NCBI GenBank assembly: GCA_029783825.1
Contig: JAREIK010002032.1
Coordinates: 164,888-228,887 of the forward strand
Direction of reading: 5' to 3'
Length of the DNA: 64,000 nt
Origin: Sapria himalayana
Taxonomy: Eukaryota; Streptophyta; Magnoliopsida; Malpighiales; Rafflesiaceae
Position 1 is the first letter of the stretch. The number at the start of each line of letters is the position of its first letter. Below, one piece after another: positions 50,813 to 64,000 of this stretch. A program made the translations under genes and the position numbers. The notes beneath the pieces were generated by a model, which did no database searches, was not told the DNA's origin, and worked only from the letters and a program-made list of their open reading frames with translations.

Positions 50813-50912
50813 TGCAAGATACAGCCACTTTTTGGAGCTCGAGGAGGAATCATTCTAAACCAAGAGATACTCTTTTGAGGATCATTGGAGCAAAAGAATG
50901 TGGAATTTAGAG
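50813..50912 (+). pseudogene. Possible captured exon 1 in segment B
   Basis: Equivalent of 43456-43555, with the same splice-like borders (TTTTGTCAG before, GTGAGAATG after). It differs from A at about 12 of 100 positions. The frame discussed for A reads ARYSHFLELEEESF, stop, then KRYSFEDHWSKRMWN, keeping the same stop. The alternative frame that is open in A ends in TAG here. Confidence 0.35.
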
Positions 50913-51081
50913 GTGAGAATGAATTGACAAAGTGCTGTAGATATGGACTTGTGGATTTATGGGTATTCAGTTTTACATGTATTCCATTGCATAACAATGA
51001 CAAAGGCAAAAGCTTGATGCTGCATGTCACACACATGCACAATCTTATATTTGCATAGTTTTAATATGGTGCATCATTCAG

Positions 51082-51170
51082 GTTCCTCCAAAAGGCTTGG
51101 ACAAATCCGAATGGAAAGGATGCAGTGTGCATAATGACTCAATGCCAACTCTAAAGTCCCACAAAGCCAG
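51082..51170 (+). pseudogene. Possible captured exon 2 in segment B
   Basis: Equivalent of 43725-43813, same length and borders, about 10 of 89 positions changed. It reads VPPKGLDKSEWKGCSVHNDS and on without a stop. The 169-bp intron-like spacer before it (50913-51081) differs from A at only about 4 positions. Confidence 0.35.
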
Positions 51171-51622
51171 GTGATTTTAGTTGTATTCTTACGGTTGGAA
51201 TTATTAGGCTTTATGTTTTTTATGTATTTTATGCATAGAATCATTAAGGTGCATAGGATTTGGTGGGCTGGCCTAAATTAGTCAGCTCTTTAGTCTCTTG
51301 TAAGTTGTGTGCCTAAATGATAAATAAAGTGTGTATTTTCCAAAAATAAAACAATAAAAACCCATAAACCCTAAACCCTAAACTTTAAATGCTAAACTTT
51401 AAATGATAAGCTATAACCCTAATCCAAAAACCATAAATCCTAAATATCATGTTTTTCACTTTTATAATCAAATGACTAAGAGTTAAATTTAAATTGAAAT
51501 TCACAACATTTAGGAATGTCACAGATTTATCTTTTTGTATATGTAACACAAAGCCATGAATCAAGGGGGGAGTTATGGATTCAGTCTCTTTCTTGCTTTA
51601 GATTATTCTAGCATTAGCAATG

Positions 51623-51943
51623 GTCATGATTGTATATTTTGTCTCTAGAACACAAAATCATATCGATGAGAATATGCCATAACTTGCGTCTCTCTGTTGA
51701 ACATATTGTTATGGCACTAAGAATGATCATGAATACATATTTAATCACTATAATACTGGGTCACAGTATTGGATATGACCATAGTTTGTGCATTTTATCT
51801 TTATTTTGCAAAGTCATTGCACAAGGAATGATTATAACTTTGGACATTACTCAAGAGCAAAAGTCATGACTCTAGAAATAGTTAAGGCTCGAGTACTACT
51901 ATTTATAACTTTCTATAGCTAAAATTCCTGGGATTGGAAATAT
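51623..51943 (+). other. 321-bp core identical between segments A and B (copy in B)
   Basis: Exact match of 44266-44586, including the 79-codon ORF (51630-51869). It is bounded on both sides by single substitutions (51622, 51944), after which similarity continues at a lower level. Confidence 0.6.
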
Positions 51944-52050
51944 CACTATGGCTTTTTCCTTTGATTTGTGACCTCAAGTATCAATATGCAAGACTAATAT
52001 TTTGAGCAATGATTAAAACATTTTATACATTTGAATATGATTCATTTACA

Positions 52051-52270
52051 CCTTTTTGGGTATTGTGAGCTTGTATACATAACTCATTTAAAATAAAAAG
52101 AAAGAATTGATACTTTTCATATCCATGAGGATATAAAAAAGGCTTAGACATGCCAAATGTACATCTTTTTGGGTATTGCGAGCTTCTATACATAACTCAT
52201 TTAATATAAAAACAAAGAAATGAAACTTTTCATATCCACGAGGATATAAAAAAAGGCTTAGACCCACCAA
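52051..52270 (+). repeat. 113-bp tandem duplication private to segment B
   Basis: The stretch CTTTTTGGGTATTG to GGCTTAGAC occurs twice (from 52051 and from 52164) with about 90% identity by eye. Segment A has one copy (about 44693-44796). The reverse ORF at 52088-52270 lies across it and is chance. Confidence 0.85.
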
Positions 52271-52660
52271 TAAAATAAATTTTTTGATTCTTGATTGAAA
52301 TAGATCCCATACTTCTTTACCTACTCAAACCACCCTTGGGCTAGTTTGTTCTAATAGGCTACAAGGTCGTTATTTTTTTAGAGGTGAACTATATTTTAAA
52401 AAAAATTGCTTTGAGTGTGTGCATGAGAGATATTTTAGAAGAAATTACAATAATCAATATAAATAGCATCCTCAACAACTGGCTATTTCAATACACAGGG
52501 GTACAACTTTGGTTTAGTTTGTTAGCATACATGAGTCAAATTACCTTTGATAGCTAGTGATTCAACATCAAATATGATGAGACATAATAGAGATAAAGTA
52601 AAAGCTCCTATTATTTTGGTTAGAGCTTTAGCAATCATTCTAGAGTTGAGAGAGGAACAA

Positions 52661-55600
52661 AATAAATTATTTTAATTTTTCAGTATAATTTTTATTTTTA
52701 TTTTAATTAATTATCTGTTTATTTTTATAGAAATATTAATTACAAAATAAATTATTAGTGTGACTAATTTAATTTTAATTAAACCGGTATATCCTATATA
52801 TTAAAGAATTAATCTCATTTTTTTCCATTTTAATTTTAAATATTCAAATTTAATTATTTATTTGTTTATTTTTATATAAATATTAATTACAAAATAAATT
52901 ATGAGTTACACAAAAATAATTTATATAAATTATTTTTCATCAAAATAATATAGATAAACTTTTTAAAAGAAAAAAAAATCTCAAAACAAAAGATTATTAT
53001 ATAGTAAGATATTTTGCTTTGCGTCTGAATCATTTTAGGTTTTGTAAATATATTTTAATTGATATCTTTTCATATTAATAATAGATAATTAATTTAATTT
53101 TTTATCATTATTAGAATATTTATCAAAAAAAATGTTTATATTGAATTTATATGATATATAAATTTAATGATTATTATAACTAAATATTGTATTCACTTTT
53201 GCAAAAAATTTTTAAATTATTATATTTTCAAAGGTTATAAACTTTGAAAATGTGAAAAAATAAAAAAAAATTGTTTGTTATTTCATTTTTTAAATAAAAC
53301 CTATATATCATTAAATGCTTACTTACTTAAATCAGCGGGCTCATAAATCCCAAAACCCCTAAGTACATAAAACTTTTAACAGCTATATACTACTTAATAA
53401 ATAATAAATATTATTTTTATTTTTATTTATTATAATTTTAAATATTAAATTTAATTATTTATAGTTTAATTTTTAGAAAAATTAATTACAAAATAAATTT
53501 CGAGTGTGTCAAATATTATTTAAATAATTTATTTTTTTTTTAAATATAAGCTTATAAAAAGAAGGAAATTTATAAAAATTAAATATTATTATTTAGTAAT
53601 ATATTTTGATTTGATTTTGAATCATTTTGTGTTATGTAAATATATTTTAATTAATATTTATATTATTAATAATAGTTTATTAATTTAATTTTTGATCATT
53701 ATTATAATATCTATCATTAAATTTATTTATATTGAATTTATATGATATATAATGAGTAAGATTAATATAATTATACATGGTATTCACATTTCAAAAAATT
53801 TTAAAAATTATTTTATTTTCAAAGGTTATAACCTTTAAAAATCAAAAAAAATCAAAAATAGAATTTTAAATTTTTATTATATAAATAAAACCTATAAACC
53901 ACTAAATAATCAAACCATTAAACCGGCATACTATATATAATAAATCATAAATCTCATTTTAAAATGTATACATTATAATTTTAAATATTCATTTTAATTA
54001 TTTATTAGTTTATTTTTTATAGAAATATCAATCACAATATAATTAATGAGTGAGACAAATATAATTTTAATAATTTATTTATAATCAAAAAATTAAGCTT
54101 ATATAAAGAAGAAAATTTAAAAACAAAAAATTAAGATGTTTTATAATTATTAAGTTATTATAACTAAATATTATATTTACATTTGAAAAAAAATTAAAAA
54201 TTATTATATTTTCAAAGGTTATAACCTTCATAAATGATAAAAAATCACAAAAATAATTTTTTTATTATTTTATTATTTAAATATAACTTATATACCACTT
54301 AATGACTAAACATTTAAATCTCTAGACTCCTAAACTCCAAAACACTTCTAAATACTTAAACCATTAAACCTATATAACCTAAAAAATAAATAATAAATCT
54401 CATTTTTATTTGTATTTATTATATTTTTAAATATTCATTATAATTATTTTTTAGTTTATTTTTATAGAAATATTAATTACAAATTAAATAATGAGTGAGA
54501 CAGATATAATTTAAATAAATTATTTTTAATGAAAAAAATATAAGCTTATTAAAATAAACAAAATTTCAAAAATTTAAAATTTTATTAAGTAATATAATTT
54601 ACTTTGATTTTGAATTATTTTTGGTTCTGCAAATATATTTTAATTAATATCTATCTTATTAATAATAGTTAATTATTTTTTGATTATTATTATAATATAT
54701 ATTAATAGAATTTTTTATATTGAAACTATAACAAATATACTTATTAAGCTTATTATAACAAAGTGTTGAATTCATATTTTAGAACTATTAAAAAATTAAT
54801 ATATTTTCAAAGGTCTTAACCTTTGAAAATCACAAAAATTCATAAAAATAAATTTTTTGTTATATCATTGATTAAATAAAACCAATAAACACTAAAATGT
54901 GTAAACATATAAATCAATAAACTCCTTAACCTCAAAACCACAAAAAACTTAAACAATTAAATAGTTATTCCCTAAATAATAAAACATAAATCTCATTTTT
55001 TTAGTATTCATTATAATTTTAATTATATATTTTAATTATTTATTAGTTTAATTTTATAGAAATATAAATTAAAAATTAAATTATTAGTGAGACAATTATA
55101 ATTTAAATAATTTATTTTTCATCAAAAAATATATTGGCTTATAAATGGATACAAAAATTTAAAAATTTAAAATTAATATTTAGTAAAATATCTCACATTG
55201 ATTTTGAGTCATTTTAGGTTTTGCAAATATATTTTAAACAAAATCTATCTTATTAATAATTGGTTATAACTATTTTATGATCATTATTATAATAAATATC
55301 AATAAAATAGTTTATATTGAATTTATATTATATATAATTATTATGATTATTATAACTTCATATTGTATTCACTTGTCAAAAAAAAGTTAAAAATTATTAT
55401 ATTTTCAAAGGTTATAACCTTGAAAAATTAGAAAAAAAAACAAAAATAAATTTTTTGTTATTTTAATTTTTTTATAAAACCTATAAACCACTAAATGACT
55501 AAATACTAAAATCACTAAACTCCTAAACCCCGAAGCCCAGAAATACTTAAAACATTAAATTGGTATAGTCTAAATAATAAATCATAAATCTCAGTTTTAT

Positions 55601-58600
55601 TAGTATTCATTATAATTTTAAATATTCATTTTTATTATTTATCAGTTTATTTTTATAGAAATATTAATTACAAAATATATTATTAGTGCGACATAAATAA
55701 TTAAAATAATTTATTTTTCATCAAAAAAATGCTCATAAATAGTGGCAAAATTTTAAAAATAAAAAATTATTATTTAATAATATATCTTATTTTGATTTTG
55801 AATTATTTTAGATTTTACAATTATATTTTAATTTATATCATTCTCATAAATACAATTTTATTAATTTATTTATTGATCATTATTATAATATCTATCAATA
55901 AAATTATTTATATTGAGTTTACATTATATATAATTATTATGATTATTATAACTAAATATTATATTCACACTTTAAAAAAATTAACAATTACTATATTTTC
56001 AAAGGTTACAAGCTTCAAAAATTAAAAAAAATCAAAAAATTAAATTTTGTTTTTTTTTCATTCTTAAAAAATAACTATAAATCACTAAAGGTCTAAACAA
56101 TTTAATCACTAAACTCCTAAACCACAAAACACCTAAATACTTAAACCATTAAACCGGTATATCCTAAATAATAAATAATAAATCTCAATTTTATTTGTAT
56201 TCATTATAATTTTAAATATTCATTTTAATTATTTAGTAGTTTATTATTATAGAATTATAAATTACAAAATAAATTATGAGTAAGACAAATATAATTTAAA
56301 TAATTTATTTTTAATAACAAAATATAAAGTTATAAAAAAAGCAAAACATTAAAAAAATTATTATTTAGTAATATATTTTACTTTGATTTTATATAAATTT
56401 AGATTTTGCAAATACTTTTTAAATTATAACTATTTTATTAATTTTTTTGATCATAATTATAATATCTAGCAATATAATTATTTATATTGAATTTTAATGA
56501 ATTACAATTATGAAGATTATTATAAATAAATATTATATTTACATTAGAAAAAAATTTAAAAATTATTATATTTTCAAAGGATATAATCTTTACAAATTAG
56601 AAAAAATAATATAAATAAATTTTTTACTATATCAGTGTTTAAATAAAACTTATAAACCACTAAATGCCTAAACACTTAAACATCTAAACTCCTAAACCCA
56701 AAAGCCCCTAAATACTTAAACGTTTAAACTCGTAAACCTTAAATATAATTTAAATAATTTATTAAAATATTAATTACAAAATAAATTATTAGTGATACAA
56801 ATATAATTTAAATAACTTATTTTTCATCAAACAAATATATAAGCTTATAAAAAGAAGCAAAAACTAAAAAAACAAAAATTATTATTTAGTAATAAATTTT
56901 ACTTGGATTTTGAATAATTTTAGGTTTTGCATTTATATTTTAATTTATATCCATCATAATAATAATAACATATTAATTTATTTTTTGATAATTAATATCA
57001 TATCTATAAATAAAATTGTTTATATTTAGTTTATATTATATATAATTATAATGATTATTATTACTAAATATTGTATTCTCATTTTTAAAAAATTTTAAAA
57101 TTTTTATATTGTCAAAGGTTATAACCTTTTAAAATGTGAAAAAATATCAAAAATAATTATTTTGTAATTTCATTTTTTAAACAAAACCTATAAACCACTA
57201 AATGCCGAAAAACATAAATCACTAAAGTCCTAAATGACAAAACCTCTAAATACTTAAAATATTAAACTGGTATACATTAATAATAATTCATAAATAACAT
57301 TTTAATTTTTATTCAGTATAATTTTAAATTTTTATTTTAATTATTTATCAGTTTATTTTTATTGAAATATTAATTACAAAATAAATTATTAGTGAGACAT
57401 ATATAATTTAAATTAAATTGGTATACCCTAAATAATAAAGAATAAATCTCATTTTTTTTCATTATAATTTTAAATATTCATTTTAATTATCTATTTGTTT
57501 ATTTTTATATAAATATTAATTAAAAAAAAAATTATGAGTTAGACAAATATAATTTATATAAATTATTTTTCATAAAAAAAATATAGATAAACTTATTAAA
57601 AGAAAAAAAAATTAAAAACAAATTATTATTATATAGTAATATAATTTGCTTTGCTTCTGAAGCATTATAGGTTTTGTAATTATATTTTAATTGATATCTA
57701 TCTTATTAATAATAGATTATTAATATATTTTTTGATCATTATTAGAATATTTATCAATAATCTTGTTTATATTGAATTTATATGATATATAAATATAATG
57801 ATTATATAACTAAATATTGAATTCACATTTGAAAAATATTTAAAAATTATTATATTTTCAAAGGTTATAACCTTTGAAAATATAAAAAAATAATAAAAAT
57901 AAATATTTTGTCATTTTAATTTTTAAATAAAACCTATGAACCACTAAATGCATACACAGTTAAATCAGTAAACTCCTAAAGCTCGTAATGCCTAAATACA
58001 TAAACCATTAAACCACTATAGACTACTTAATAATTAAGAAATATAATTTTTATTTCAATTTATTATAATTTTAAATATTCATTTTAATTATTTATTAGTT
58101 TATTTATATATAAATTTTTATTACAAAATAAATTGTCAGTGCGACCAATATAATTTAAATAATTTATTTTTAATAAAAAAAATATATACTCTTATAAAAG
58201 AAGTAAAAATTTAAAAATTAAAAATTATTATCCAATAATATTTTTTACTTTAATTTTGCATAAATTTGCGTTTTGTAAATATGTTTTAATTAATATCTAT
58301 CTTATTATTAAGTGTTTATTAATTTAATTTTTGATCATTATTATAATATCTATCAATAAAATTGTTTATATTGAATTTATATGATATATAATTATTAAAA
58401 TTATTATAACTAAATATTGTATTCACATTTCAAAAAATTTTAAATATTATTATATTTTGAAAGTTTATAACCTATGAAAATGACAAAAAATTAAATTTTC
58501 TTTTTGTTATTTTGTTGTTTAAATAAAACCTATAAACCACTAAATGTCTAAAAACATGAATTGCTAAACACCTATACGACAAAACCTTTAAATACTTAAA

Positions 58601-61600
58601 CTATTAAATGGGTATACATTAATAATAAATCATAAATCTCATTTTAATTTTTATTCAGTATAATTTTAAATTTTTATTCTAATTATTTATCAGTTTATTT
58701 ATATAGAAATATTAATTACAAAAAAAAATTATTAGTGAAACAGATATAATTTAAATTAGACTGGTATACCCTAAATAATAAAGAATAAATCTCATTTTTT
58801 TATTATAATTATAAATATTCATTTTAATTATTTATTTGTTTATTTTTGTATAAATATTAATTAAAAAATAAATTATGAGTTAGACAAATATAGTTTATGT
58901 AAATTATTTTTAATCAAAAAAATATAGATATAATTTTTAAAATAGTAAAAAATTACAAAACAAAAAATTATTGTATAGTAATATATTTTGGTTTGCTTAT
59001 GAATCATTTTTTGTTTTGTAATTATATTTTAATTGATATCTATCTTATTAATAATAGATTATTAATATATTTTTTGATCATTATTAGAATATTTATCACT
59101 AAAATTGTTTATATTGAATTTATATGATATATAGATATAATGATTATTATAACTAAATATTAAAATCGCTTTTAAAAAAAAATTAAAAATTATTATATTT
59201 TCAAATGTAATAACCTTTGAAAATATCAAAAAATAATAAAAATAAATTTTTTGTAATTTTATTTTTTAAATAAAACCTATAAACAACTAAATGCATACAC
59301 AATTAAAGTAGTATACTCCTAAATCTCGTAATACCTAAATACATAAACCATTAAACCACTATATAGTACATAATAATTAATAAATCTAATGTTTATTTCT
59401 ATTTATTATAATTTTAAATATTCATTTAATTATTTATTAGTTTATTTTTATAGAAATATTTATTACAAAATAAATTATGTGTAAGACAAATATAATTTAA
59501 ATAAGATACTTTTAAGAACAAAAAATATAAACATATAAAAAGAAGCAATACATCAAAAACATTATTATTTAGTAATTTATAATACTTTGATTTTGAATAA
59601 ATTTAGGTTTTGCAAATATATTTTAAATTATATCTAACTTATTTATTATAGTTTATTAATTTATTTTTTGATCAATAATATAATATCTATCAATATAATT
59701 GTTTATATTAAATTTATATGATATATAATTATTAATATTATCACAACTAAATATAGTATTTACATTTTTAAAAAAATTTAAAAATTGTTATATTTTCAAA
59801 GGATATAACCTTAAAAAATGAGAAAAAATAACAAAAAATAAATTTTTTGTTATATCATTGTTTAAATAAAACTTATAAACCATTAAATACCTAAACACAT
59901 AAATCACTAAACTCTTAAACCCCGAAGCCCCTAAATACATAAACCTTTAAACTCGTAAACCTTAAATATAATTTAAATAATTTAGTGAAATATTATTTAC
60001 AAAATAAATTACGAGTGATGCAAATATAATTTAAATAATTTATTTTTTATCAAAAAATATATAATCTTATTAAATGAGGCAAAAACTAAAAAACAAAAAG
60101 TATTATTTAGTAATAAATTTACTTTGATTTTGAATCATATTAGTTTTTGTAATTAAATTTTAATTTATATCTATCATATTAATAATAGTTTATTAATTTA
60201 TTTTTTGATAATTGATATAATATCTATCAATAAAATTGTTTATATTTAGTTTATATTATATATTTTTCTAATAATGATTATTACTAAATACTGTATGCAC
60301 ATTTTTAAAATAATTTGAAAATTATTATATTTTCAAAGGTTATACTTCATTGTTTAAATATCAAAGATAATTAATTTGCTATTTCATCATTTAAATAAAA
60401 CCCATAAACCACTAAATACCTAAATACTTAAATGAATAATTAATTATTATATTTTTAATCAGATATATCCTAAATAATGAACAATAAATCTCATTTTTAT
60501 TTTTTTCATTATAATTTTATATATTCATTTTAATTATTTATTTGTTTATTTTTAAATAAATATGAATTACAAAATAAATTATGAGTTAGACAATTATAAT
60601 TTATATAAATTATTTTACATAAATAAAATATAGATAAACTTATTAAAAGAAAAAAAAATTAAAAACAAAAAATTATTATATAATAATATAATTTGCTTTG
60701 CTTCTAAATCCTTATTGATTTCTAATTATATTTTAATTGATATCTATCATATTAATAATAGATTATTAATTTATTTTTTTATCATTATTAGAATATTTAT
60801 CAATAAAATAGTTTATATTGAATTTATATGATATTTAAATATAATGATTATTATAACTAAATATTGAATTCACATTTGAAAAAAAATTTAAAATTATTAT
60901 ATTTTCAACATTTATAACCTTTGAAAATGTGAAAAAATAAAAAAAAATATTTTTTTATATTTCATTATTTTAATAAAAACTATAAACCACTAAATGCCTA
61001 AACACTTAATTCAATAACGCCTAAATCTCTAAAACCCTAAATAATAAATAATAATTCTTTTGAACAGGTAACCCTAAATAATAAATAATAAATCTAAATA
61101 TTATTTTTTTCATAATAATTCTAAATATTCATTTTAATTATTTATTTGTTTATTGTTATATAAATATTAATTACAAAATAAATTATGAGTTAGACAAATA
61201 TAATTTATATAAATTATTTTTCATCGAAAAATATAGATAAACTTATAAAAAGAATAAAAAATTTTAAAACTAAAATTTATTATATAGCAATATATTTTGC
61301 TCTCCTTCTAAATCATTTTAGATTTTGTTATTATATTTTAATTGATATCTATCTTATTAATAATTGTTTATTAATTTATTTTTTGATCATTATTAGAATA
61401 TTTATCAATAAAATTGTTTATATTGAATTTATATGATATATAAATATAATGATTATTATAACTAAATATTGAATTCACTTTTAAAAAAAATTTAAAAATT
61501 ATTTTATTTTGAAGGTTATAACCTCTGGAAATATGAAAAAATAATAAAAATAAATTTTATGTTATTTTATTTTTTAAATAAAACCTATAAACCACTAAAT

Positions 61601-61731
61601 GCATACACAGTTATATCAGTAAACTCCTAAACCCCGTAATGCATAAATACATAAACCATTAAACCGATATATACTACTTAATAAATTGAATTATATTTCA
61701 ATTTATTATTATTTTAAATATTCATTTTAAT
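52661..61731 (-). repeat. Satellite array, reverse orientation, after segment B
   Basis: About fifteen units on the - strand. The first unit resembles the one after segment A (shared TATCCTA...ATTAAAGAAT and TTCAAATTTAATT variants), so the A/B duplication reaches into the satellite. Subtypes known from the forward array recur: the TTAATCAATG type (reverse form near 54870), the TTACGAG type near 56720 and 59950, and GTAATGCC types near 57975, 59325 and 61630. A perfect palindrome is at 57855-57880. The ORF at 55729-56025 is chance. No gene. Confidence 0.85.
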
Positions 61732-62576
61732 TAGTTATAATAATATTAATAATTATATATCATATAAATTCAATATAAACAATTTTATTGATAGATATTA
61801 TAATAATGAACAAAAATTAAATTAATAAACTATTAATAATAAGATAGATATTAATTTAAAAATATTTACAAAACCCAAATTGATTCAGAATTAATGTAAA
61901 ATATATTACTTAATAATAATTCTTAATTTTTAAATTTTTGCTTATTTTTTAAGAGTAAATACTTTTATTGATTAAAAATAAATTATTTAAATTATATTTA
62001 TCACATTCATACTTTATTTTGTAATTAATATTTCTATAAAAATAAACTAATAAATAATTAAAATGAATATTAAAAATTATAATAAATTGAAATAAAAATA
62101 AGATTTATTAATTTTTAAGTAGTATATAGTGGTTTAATGGTTTATGTATTTAGGTATTCCGTGGTTTAGGAGTTTACTTATTTGACTGTGTATGCATTTA
62201 GTTGTTATAGGTTTAATTTAAAAATTAAATATACAAAAAATTTATTTTTATTATTTTTTGTTATTTTCAAAGGTTATAACCATTAAAAATAAATTAATGT
62301 TTAAAATTTTTTGAAATGTAAATATAATATTTAGTTATAATAATATTTTTAATTATATATGATATAAATTCAATATAAATAATTTTATTGATATATATGC
62401 TAATAATGATAAAAAATTAAATTAATAAACTATTAATAATAAGATAGATATTAATTAAAAAATATTTAAAAAACCCTAATTGATTCAAAATTAAAGTAAA
62501 ATATATTACTGGATAATAATTTTTAATTTTTAAATTTTTACTTCTTTTATAAGCGTATATATTTTTTAATGGTTAT
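61732..62576 (+). repeat. Satellite array, forward orientation restored
   Basis: At 61731-61733 a reverse unit (ending TATTCATTTTAATTA) runs straight into forward text (TTAGTTATAATAATATTAAT). The shared bases at the join are only about 3 bp, so the right junction is simple, unlike the left one. The array then runs for about one and a half units, with a landmark near 62190, up to segment C. Confidence 0.85.
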
Positions 62577-63171
62577 TCTACGCGTACAACCAAGCTAGAA
62601 TACAAGTAAAATTATAAAATCTTATCAAGATGGTTATTCTGCTTCTGGGAGTGTAGCATCGCCTAATGTGTATTTACAAAATGCATTAGTGGGCCCCACT
62701 TAGAGATACTCATGGGTCCAGTTGCCCTCATTGCATGCTACATAAAGAACATACAAGATTCTGTGTGTGATTATGTGATCATCTGTCTCTACAAGTACAT
62801 GGTGCATACAAAGTCCAAAATACAAATAAGACTACAAACATAAACTACAAGTTTGAATCTTTCACTCCCGTGTGGCTGGTCTGGACTCAATTGATTAATG
62901 GCCCTGCTTGGTGATGCTTCGGATATTTCCAGCTCTCCAATTAATGATGGATTACCCGCTACTCTTGTTGGGCGATGGTTGGGTGGCCCTCTATGCTGCT
63001 TGAAATGGCTAGTGGGACCCACTCCTATCTACTCTTGGGTTTACTTCCGACCACTTTGCTCGGTCTCGTCAGTTATCTGAATGTTATCATTCTGATTTGC
63101 TAGTGGGGCCCTCTACAAGCTGGTGGCACATACTTCTGGCTGCTTCCAGGACTTGGTGGCCCCTCTAAATG
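62577..63171 (-). other. Low-copy segment C, inverted partial copy of A/B
   Basis: Reverse complement of the first 600 bp of segments A and B. It stops at GTACGCGTAGA, where A and B continue with the intron-like and exon-like blocks, so C is truncated. In this stretch C is much closer to B than to A. Open frames of about 60-77 codons exist on both strands (62789-63022 minus, 62898-63080 plus), equivalent to those in B, without recognisable domains. The truncation point borders satellite directly (TATATTTTTTAATGG). Confidence 0.85.
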
Positions 63172-63240
63172 CTACACCAAAATGGACAAGAATATGTGAA
63201 CGTGTGTACTCTGGTCCGTCGCTATGTGTGTGTGGTGCAG
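63172..63240. repeat. 69-bp mini-element, copy in segment C
   Basis: Inverted counterpart of 42723-42791, with the same length. It starts CTACACCA; the other end reads TGGTGCAG, one change from a perfect inverted repeat. TGGTCCGTCGCTATG lies inside. Confidence 0.4.
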
Positions 63241-64000
63241 TAGTATCAGGGTTTCGGAGTTTAGTAATTTAAGTATTTAAGTATTTTGTTGTTTATAGGT
63301 TTTATTTAAATAATTAAATAACAAAAAAATTATTTTTATGATTCTTTTTCTCATTTTCAAGGTAATAACCATTGAAAATATTATAATTTTTAATTTTTTT
63401 TCAAATGTTAATATAATATTTAATTATAATAATCATAAAAATTAAATATCATGTAAATTCAATATAAATAATTTTATTGATCGATATTATAATACTGATC
63501 ATAAAATTGATTAATAAACTATTTTTAACAAGATAGATATTAATTAAATATTTTTGCAAATCCTAAAATGATCCAAAATCAAAGTAAAATATATTACTAA
63601 ATAATAATTTTTTATATTTAAATTTTTGATTCTTTTTATAAGCTTATAAATTTTTTTGATGAAGATAAATTATTTAATTTATTTTTGTCATATTCATAAT
63701 TTTATTTTGCAATTAATATTTCCATAAAAATAAACTAATAAATAATTAAAATGAATATTAAAATTATAATGAATACAAATAAAAATCAGATTTATGATTA
63801 ATTATTTAGGTAATACCGGTTTAATGGTTTATGTATTTAGGAGTTTAGGAGTTTAGTGATTTAAGTGTGTAGGCATTTAGTAGTTTATATGTTTTATTTA
63901 AATAATGAAATAACAAAAAAATTATTTTTCAAATTTTTTATCAATTTTGAAGGTTATAACGTTTATAAATATAATAATTTTTTAATTTTTTTCAAATGTG
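63241..64000 (+). repeat. Satellite array, forward orientation, to the window end
   Basis: One and a quarter units with landmarks near 63285 and 63875. The first bases after the mini-element (TAGTATCAGG... TTTAGTAATTTAAGTATTT) are the reverse complement of the satellite just before segment A, including the rare ATTTTGTTGTTTATAGG reading. The palindrome is degenerate here (AAGGTAATAACCATTGAAAA). No gene. Confidence 0.85.

Larger units (their letters stand above)
50151..52660 (+). other. Low-copy segment B (about 2.5 kb), second copy of A
   Basis: Collinear with 42780-45191 and in the same orientation, starting sharply at TAGAGGGGCC and lacking the 69-bp mini-element. It differs from A unevenly: about 10% or more in the first 600 bp and in the exon-like blocks, close to zero in the core. 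It carries a private 113-bp tandem duplication at 52051-52270. Two ORFs of about 75-95 codons overlap on opposite strands at 50238-50580; neither has a recognisable domain. Confidence 0.85.

Overview
This window looks like nuclear heterochromatin of a flowering plant. Almost all of it is extremely A+T-rich satellite DNA (over 80% A+T by eye, not computed), broken only by decayed transposons and a low-copy segment present in three versions. The plant assignment rests on two hAT transposon relics of the plant RICESLEEPER/DAYSLEEPER type, on plant-style GT..AG splice-like sites in the low-copy segment, and on degenerate TTTAGGG-like (plant telomere-like) motifs in every satellite unit. I found no intact host gene, tRNA, rRNA or CRISPR array. 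The many short ORFs in the A+T-rich DNA are chance.

Layout. 1-1714: satellite units, here called forward because the G-rich TTTAG-containing block reads on the + strand. 1715-5299: hAT copy 1 with both terminal inverted repeats and an 8-bp target duplication, carrying a dead transposase gene. 5300-31838: forward satellite. Units are mostly about 0.6 kb, some about 0.74 kb, arranged in higher-order repeats of about 1.34, 4.6, 5 and 6.2 kb. 31839-35489: hAT copy 2, with its 5' end lost. 35490 to about 41090: forward satellite. About 41091-41176: a scrambled junction where the satellite flips orientation. 41177-61731: satellite on the opposite strand, interrupted by low-copy segment A (42723-45191) and its second copy B (50151-52660). 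At about 61731 the satellite flips back to forward, contains a shorter copy C of the segment in the opposite orientation (62577-63240), and continues to the window end.

How the parts relate. Each satellite unit carries a perfect palindrome (AAAGGTTATAACCTTT, often extended to 26 bp), usually a second palindrome (TATAAGCTTATA, a HindIII site), and about 100 bp of degenerate telomere-like motifs. The two hAT copies share several premature stops and a rare left-flank sequence, so they look like duplicates of one already dead insertion, not two insertions. Relative to the satellite strand, segments A, B and C all point the same way, which fits one inversion of about 20.6 kb (41.1-61.7 kb) in an array that once ran in a single direction. 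A, B and C are mosaics: C matches B in its body but A in its outer flank, and A and B share a 321-bp stretch without a mismatch although parts nearby differ by about 12%.
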